From NCBI RefSeq assembly GCF_964340395.1, contig NC_135558.1, forward strand, positions 2,557,501-2,621,500: a DNA stretch of 64,000 bases, in the 5' to 3' direction. The position numbers were made by a program, and so were the translations under genes. The stretch's first letter is position 1, and each line of letters opens with the position of its first letter. The stretch is from Glandiceps talaboti. Lineage: Eukaryota; Hemichordata; Enteropneusta; Spengelidae. This document shows, one piece after another, positions 61,657 through 64,000 of this stretch. Below the pieces are notes generated by a model. That model ran no database searches. It was not told the origin of the DNA and saw only the letters and a list, made by a program, of their open reading frames with translations.

Positions 61657-62198
61657 ATGTATTAATCGCCATCTTAGTTTCCGTACGGCGACAATCTCAA
61701 GTACCCGGAAGAGAGTCATTCTCAGCCATACGTTACAGTGGTAACACTCGTTCATGTTCGGTTACCTTTCACAAAGAAAACACAACGAAATGGTTGAAAT
61801 GATCTTTTTTTTATTTCTTTTCATCACAACAACAAAATCTGCGTGATCAAAAGTGTTGTAAACTAAACCAGAAAGAATTATCGGACTGGCTAAACTTCCC
61901 GATGAACTGGAAGGTCCTACTACCTTCCAAGTAAGCCTCGATAGTACTATAGTACGTGAGAAAATCGTCTCAAACTAGCGATACAACTTTCAAAATATAA
62001 CTTGACATGTCTTCATTTGTTAGAGTTATACAATTCATCAAGACGGGTTTTCACTCGAAAACAACAATTCTGTGAATAATGACACTCTGAACGCAGCGAT
62101 TTCTCGGACGATGTTACCACTGTAACGTATGGCTGACAACGACTTGCTTCCGGGTTAGTCCCTCGTGCATACGGGTGGATTGTCGGCGATTAATACAT
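61657..62198. mobile_element. ~540-bp inverted-repeat element
   Basis: Both ends carry ATGTATTAATCGCC (61657-61670 and, inverted, 62185-62198). Pairing continues inward over ~100 bp: 'gacaatc', 'cccggaag', 'tcagccatacgttacagtgg' + 'taac' on the left match 62109-62180 reversed. The interior is CpG-rich for this window. No coding capacity. A non-autonomous DNA transposon is likely; the exact ends and target duplication are uncertain because the ends are themselves palindrome-like. Confidence 0.75.
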
Positions 62199-63183
62199 AC
62201 ATGTACATTGTCTGATATTTTAATTCACAGTGTTTCTTGTGACCGGCGCCTGTCAGCAGACTCTGCCATTTTTTTCATCATTCCATTGTATTTAAACCTT
62301 GTACTTGACATTTCGCAATATTTATAATTCTCAACAAAATACCTCAACATGCCTCACGTCGCTCGTACTCAAAGCAGCCCCGCGCGTAGTCCTGCTTGCA
62401 TACGGAGGAATTCGGGACTCGATTCTGACAATTGTCCCTCCCCCTCCGGTGTTTAGAGTCAAGTCAGTAATATAGACTCGTGCACCCGAGGACTACCCCG
62501 CGCGGTATGATCACTGACACTGATGACATGATGAGAGAGAACCTTTTCGGATTTACATGTAAAACGGGGAAAGATACGCAAAACATAATGCAAAGTCTGA
62601 AGCCAAATTAAAGTTGTAATTATTTTAATTATTTTTACTTGCCAAATATTTGCATTTTGGAAAGGCAAGACACGTTCATGTCGTTTAACTTTACATGTGA
62701 ACTGTCGGCCATATTTAAACTTCAACCGCATGCCTGGCATGCCCTTCCTTACGCAAGTTGTCTGAATTCTGGTTCACTGTCATTCCAAATTGCACGACAA
62801 TATAGAATTAACCACAAGTTACATGTTATCTGAAAACATCACACTTTTATAGTGGGTCTGAAGTGTGATTTTAGTCAGTACCAAGAACGTCCTGTGTTGA
62901 TACTCAAGATACTTGCTGTGGAAAATCGCTCGGTCGAATGAGGTCACCTTCAGCTTCTGGTCGAATCAGGATAGAGTATGCAAATAAGAATGTTGCGGAC
63001 TGGCTGATTATGTAGAAGGGTGCAGAATTGGATTTGAAGTTTACAACCCTGTTTCGAACAAACGCTTGTCATTTGGGCGCCCAATGCGTAGAATTATGAC
63101 TATAGCACATATTACATTGCTTGTTTGACGTCAATAGTGTCTTTTGAAAAGTGGCAGTTTACTTAAAGTCTCGTCGGCTGATT
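62199..63183. other. Non-coding; CpG-rich patch near 62350-62520
   Basis: 'ccccgcgcg..tagtcct' (about 62378) and 'ggactaccccgcgcgg' (about 62489) form an imperfect inverted pair around ~100 bp of CpG-containing DNA. The frames at 62459-62740 and 62639-62833 show no domain. Confidence 0.35.
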
Positions 63184-63632
63184 TCCAATATGGCGTCGGT
63201 CATTATGCTCATTAACATATTAATTTTTTTTTCAAATTACAAAAAAAAAATCATAAAAAATAAAAATGAGGATGTGCTGACTTGAAATTAACAAATCTGA
63301 GTAAGCTACCCCCTGCGCATCAACACGCCAGATATCAAAGCAATCTAATAAGAGGTTTTCAAGGAGTTGATGAAAATGACATTTTATGAAAAAAAATCAT
63401 AAAAAATTGAAAATGGCACAGATCAACTTGGCATGAACAAATCTGAATAGCCTCCCCCCAGGGAACATGCACACCAAATACCAAAGAATTCCGACTGTCA
63501 CTTTCGGAATAGATAGTAAAAATATAAAAGTTTGACGGACACCTATGATTCACTCTACTCTCTATACCTCAATACCCACCTATACCTAAAGCTACGCTTT
63601 CAGCTTTCGCTGACAGCGGAGCTAAAAATATT
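63184..63632 (+). repeat. Dispersed repeat with two ~146-bp internal copies
   Basis: 'aaaaatcataaaaaat' … 'aacaaatctga.ta.gc.ccccc' … 'cacgccagatatcaaag/cacaccaaataccaaag' occurs at 63245 and 63391. It is followed by 'gacggacacctatgattcac' and a terminal 'gctttcagctttcgctgacagcggagctaaa' segment (in parts) that can form a hairpin. A fragment of this end appears reversed near 61184. Likely a dispersed non-autonomous element. Confidence 0.55.
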
Positions 63633-64000
63633 GGAGAATAACATAATTATACCAGCGCCAGTAATATCAAAGAAAAATTGGGGAAAGTAATGGCAATTTT
63701 GAATGTTTTGGCTCATATTTTGAACAGAGCAGAACCAGTGATGTAGACACATGCTGTCGTGATGTAGAACAACCAGAGTATAAATTCCATATTTTTTGTT
63801 CAACTTGGCTCGTGCATGGTATAAGGTCACACTTGAAAAATGCAGAAATAAATATTTTGGCCAAAGTGACAGTCCTGTACTAGTATACTACTTTGAGATG
63901 TCTGTCTGTATCAGCAGCTTCTTAAACACTCATTGGTTGACCTCAGAACAATCTAGTACAATTTCAAACATTAGAAAAGAACATCCATAGACATGGATAT
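63633..64000. other. Non-coding right edge
   Basis: Frames on both strands (63600-63830, 63667-63864, 63796-63990) lack domains. Nothing else was recognised. Confidence 0.4.

Overview
This is a eukaryotic, animal-type genomic window. It is AT-rich, has no operons, no long open frames outside simple repeats, split exons with GT/AG signals, CR1-like LINE fragments, a tRNA-derived SINE, several inverted-repeat DNA elements and very large tandem arrays. The gene exons that can be read are metazoan, and frequent ACATGTAC-type palindromes, CR1-type retroelement debris and AGGTCA-rich repeats suggest a marine invertebrate (mollusc, lophotrochozoan or basal deuterostome). The species cannot be named from the sequence.

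Coding content is sparse and all on the minus strand. (1) An exon at 23760-24006 carries the N-terminal signature of the inactive phospholipase C-like proteins (PLCL/PRIP), including the PP1-binding KKTVSF motif, and ends in a perfect GTAAGT donor. No later exon was recognised in 1-23759, so that stretch is probably intron. (2) A 66-nt terminal exon at 60911-60976 encodes a polybasic tail ending in CQIL, like the hypervariable C-terminus of a Ras-type GTPase. Its upstream exons would lie beyond 64000. (3) A frameshifted, truncated 5' gene fragment at 57737-58112 looks like the N-terminus of a SAP-like/SWIM-zinc-finger protein, with an ETS-type site upstream. It is cut off where a 115-bp-arm palindrome begins.

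Layout. 1-2800: AT-rich, with one dispersed repeat. 2800-6250: a decayed ~155-bp array into which 128 copies of a 20-bp satellite have expanded. 6900-7025 and 8249-8652: microsatellite, then a TIR element with promoter-like signals. 9460-10490: a 28-bp array with a ~111-bp higher-order unit. 11-19.6 kb: microsatellites, a SINE, and 23-bp, 38-bp and other minisatellites. 19.6-22.6 kb: a LINE fragment split by a 2.4-kb TTAA-flanked foldback element and bordered by (CT)n on both sides. 24.2-25.3 kb: a decayed ~175-bp array. 26.1-26.7 kb: a TTAA-flanked MITE. 27.6-33.5 kb: several minisatellites. 33.9-34.7 kb: a decayed CR1-like reverse transcriptase. 35.7-41.0 kb: a 56-bp satellite with a 1,688-bp higher-order repeat and a hAT-like insertion in its first monomer. 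41-46.3 kb: more tandem arrays and a TIR element. 47.8-48.3 kb: a LINE 3' end. 51-58 kb: gene-poor sequence with a palindrome. 61.6-63.6 kb: an inverted-repeat element and a dispersed repeat.

The most striking pattern is hierarchical. In at least seven places a young, homogeneous micro- or minisatellite sits inside an older, degenerate array of longer period, as if old arrays repeatedly seed new ones. The best-supported molecular event is the foldback insertion: deleting it together with one TTAA copy restores the LINE reading frame across the junction.
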